Below are positions 6,380-6,745 of a DNA stretch of 6,745 bases, in pieces. The position numbers and the translations under genes are program-made. How positions within the stretch are numbered: position 1 is the stretch's first letter; each line of letters starts with the position of its first letter. This DNA is from an uncultured Collinsella sp. (GTDB lineage: Bacteria > Actinomycetota > Coriobacteriia > Coriobacteriales > Coriobacteriaceae), in assembly GCA_900557505.1 (NCBI GenBank), contig USTC01000064.1:1-6745 (forward strand). The letters are read 5' to 3'. The notes under the pieces are model-generated. The model worked only from the letters and a program-made list of their open reading frames with translations. It had not been told where the DNA came from and did no database searches.

Positions 6380-6745
6380 TTACGAGAAGAAGAGGTCCAG
6401 CAGGGCCTCGTCGTCATCGTCCTCATCGGCCGTAGCGCGGTCCCAAACCTCAAGGTGGTCGTAGTTGCCCACAACCGTGACCTCGCGGTCGAGGTTCGCC
6501 TGCTTGCGGAGAGACTCAGAAAGACCGATACGACCTGGTGCGCTTGTTGATCGCCCTCATGAGCTTCTGGTCGTTGATGTCACGCGGGTTAAAACCCTCG
6601 TGGCCCTCACGACCCGCGAAGAGTCCTTCGACCCACTTATCGAAGGCCTCGGCAGAGAACACGTACAGAGCATCGACATCCAGGGCTTTGAACACGCGAA
6701 CGTGCTCTCCAAGCTCCTCGCGAAGGGGTGCAGGCAGGGACAGAC
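6380..6745 (-). pseudogene. mraZ: MraZ transcriptional regulator, frameshifted by an internal deletion; 5' end outside the window
   Basis: MraZ is a DNA-binding protein with two SpoVT/AbrB-like halves that binds repeats upstream of mraZ and controls the dcw cluster. The visible part opens at LSLPAPLREELG, just after the first half's expected D-x-x-G-R motif, and runs 69 codons (6743-6537) to LMRAINKRT. That frame then hits TGA at 6516-6518 after six unrelated residues. The second half resumes in another frame at 6535 as GRIGLSESLRKQANLDREV, continues through VVGNYDHLEVWDRAT, and ends with an acidic tail DEDDDDEALLDLFFS and TAA (6380-6382). Compared with E. coli MraZ, where about ten residues including the conserved D separate the two segments, about 8-9 residues are missing, together with a frame change. 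The loss fits a deletion of 23 or 26 nt. It may be a true mutation or a sequencing or assembly error. MraZ identity is secure from both halves and from its position before rsmH. Confidence 0.85.

Noticed and set aside
6516..6542. Programmed ribosomal frameshifting in mraZ.
   Set aside because: There is no slippery heptamer near the junction. Shifting frame would still leave out the conserved segment of about 8-9 residues, so a deletion explains it better.

Overview
The window carries part of a division and cell wall (dcw) gene cluster, all on the minus strand. In transcription order, from high to low coordinates, it holds a disrupted mraZ, then rsmH (mraW), a small ftsL-like gene, ftsI (a class B penicillin-binding protein), murF, mraY and the first 122 codons of murD. 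Both ends are open. The start of mraZ and the cluster promoter lie beyond position 6745, and most of murD lies before position 1.

The DNA is GC-rich, and TTA, CTA and TCA codons are almost absent from the large genes. Together with the protein style (a long Arg/Gly/Ser/Tyr-rich tail on FtsI and an Ala/Pro-rich tail on FtsL), this suggests a high-GC actinobacterium, most likely class Coriobacteriia (Collinsella or a relative). The placement is by impression, not by database comparison.

Layout: 6380-6745 is mraZ, the cluster's transcriptional regulator, with an apparent internal deletion and frameshift. 5394-6359 is rsmH, a 16S rRNA methyltransferase. 5304-5393 is a 90-nt gap. 4833-5303 is ftsL, a single-pass divisome protein. 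2950-4815 is ftsI, the septal transpeptidase. 2825-2949 is a 125-nt gap where murE sits in many dcw clusters. 1400-2824 is murF, 377-1396 is mraY, and 1-367 is the 5' part of murD. murF, mraY and murD are packed almost end to end in one reading frame, separated by single TAG stops.

The genes work together in one process. MurD and MurF are cytoplasmic ligases that build the UDP-MurNAc-pentapeptide, and MraY moves the phospho-MurNAc-pentapeptide onto undecaprenyl phosphate to make lipid I. FtsI, with FtsL, crosslinks the resulting glycan strands at the division septum. I see no RNA gene, mobile element, CRISPR array or new defence or biosynthetic system. The points worth checking are the broken mraZ, the missing murE, the low-complexity FtsI tail and the one-frame murF-mraY-murD arrangement.
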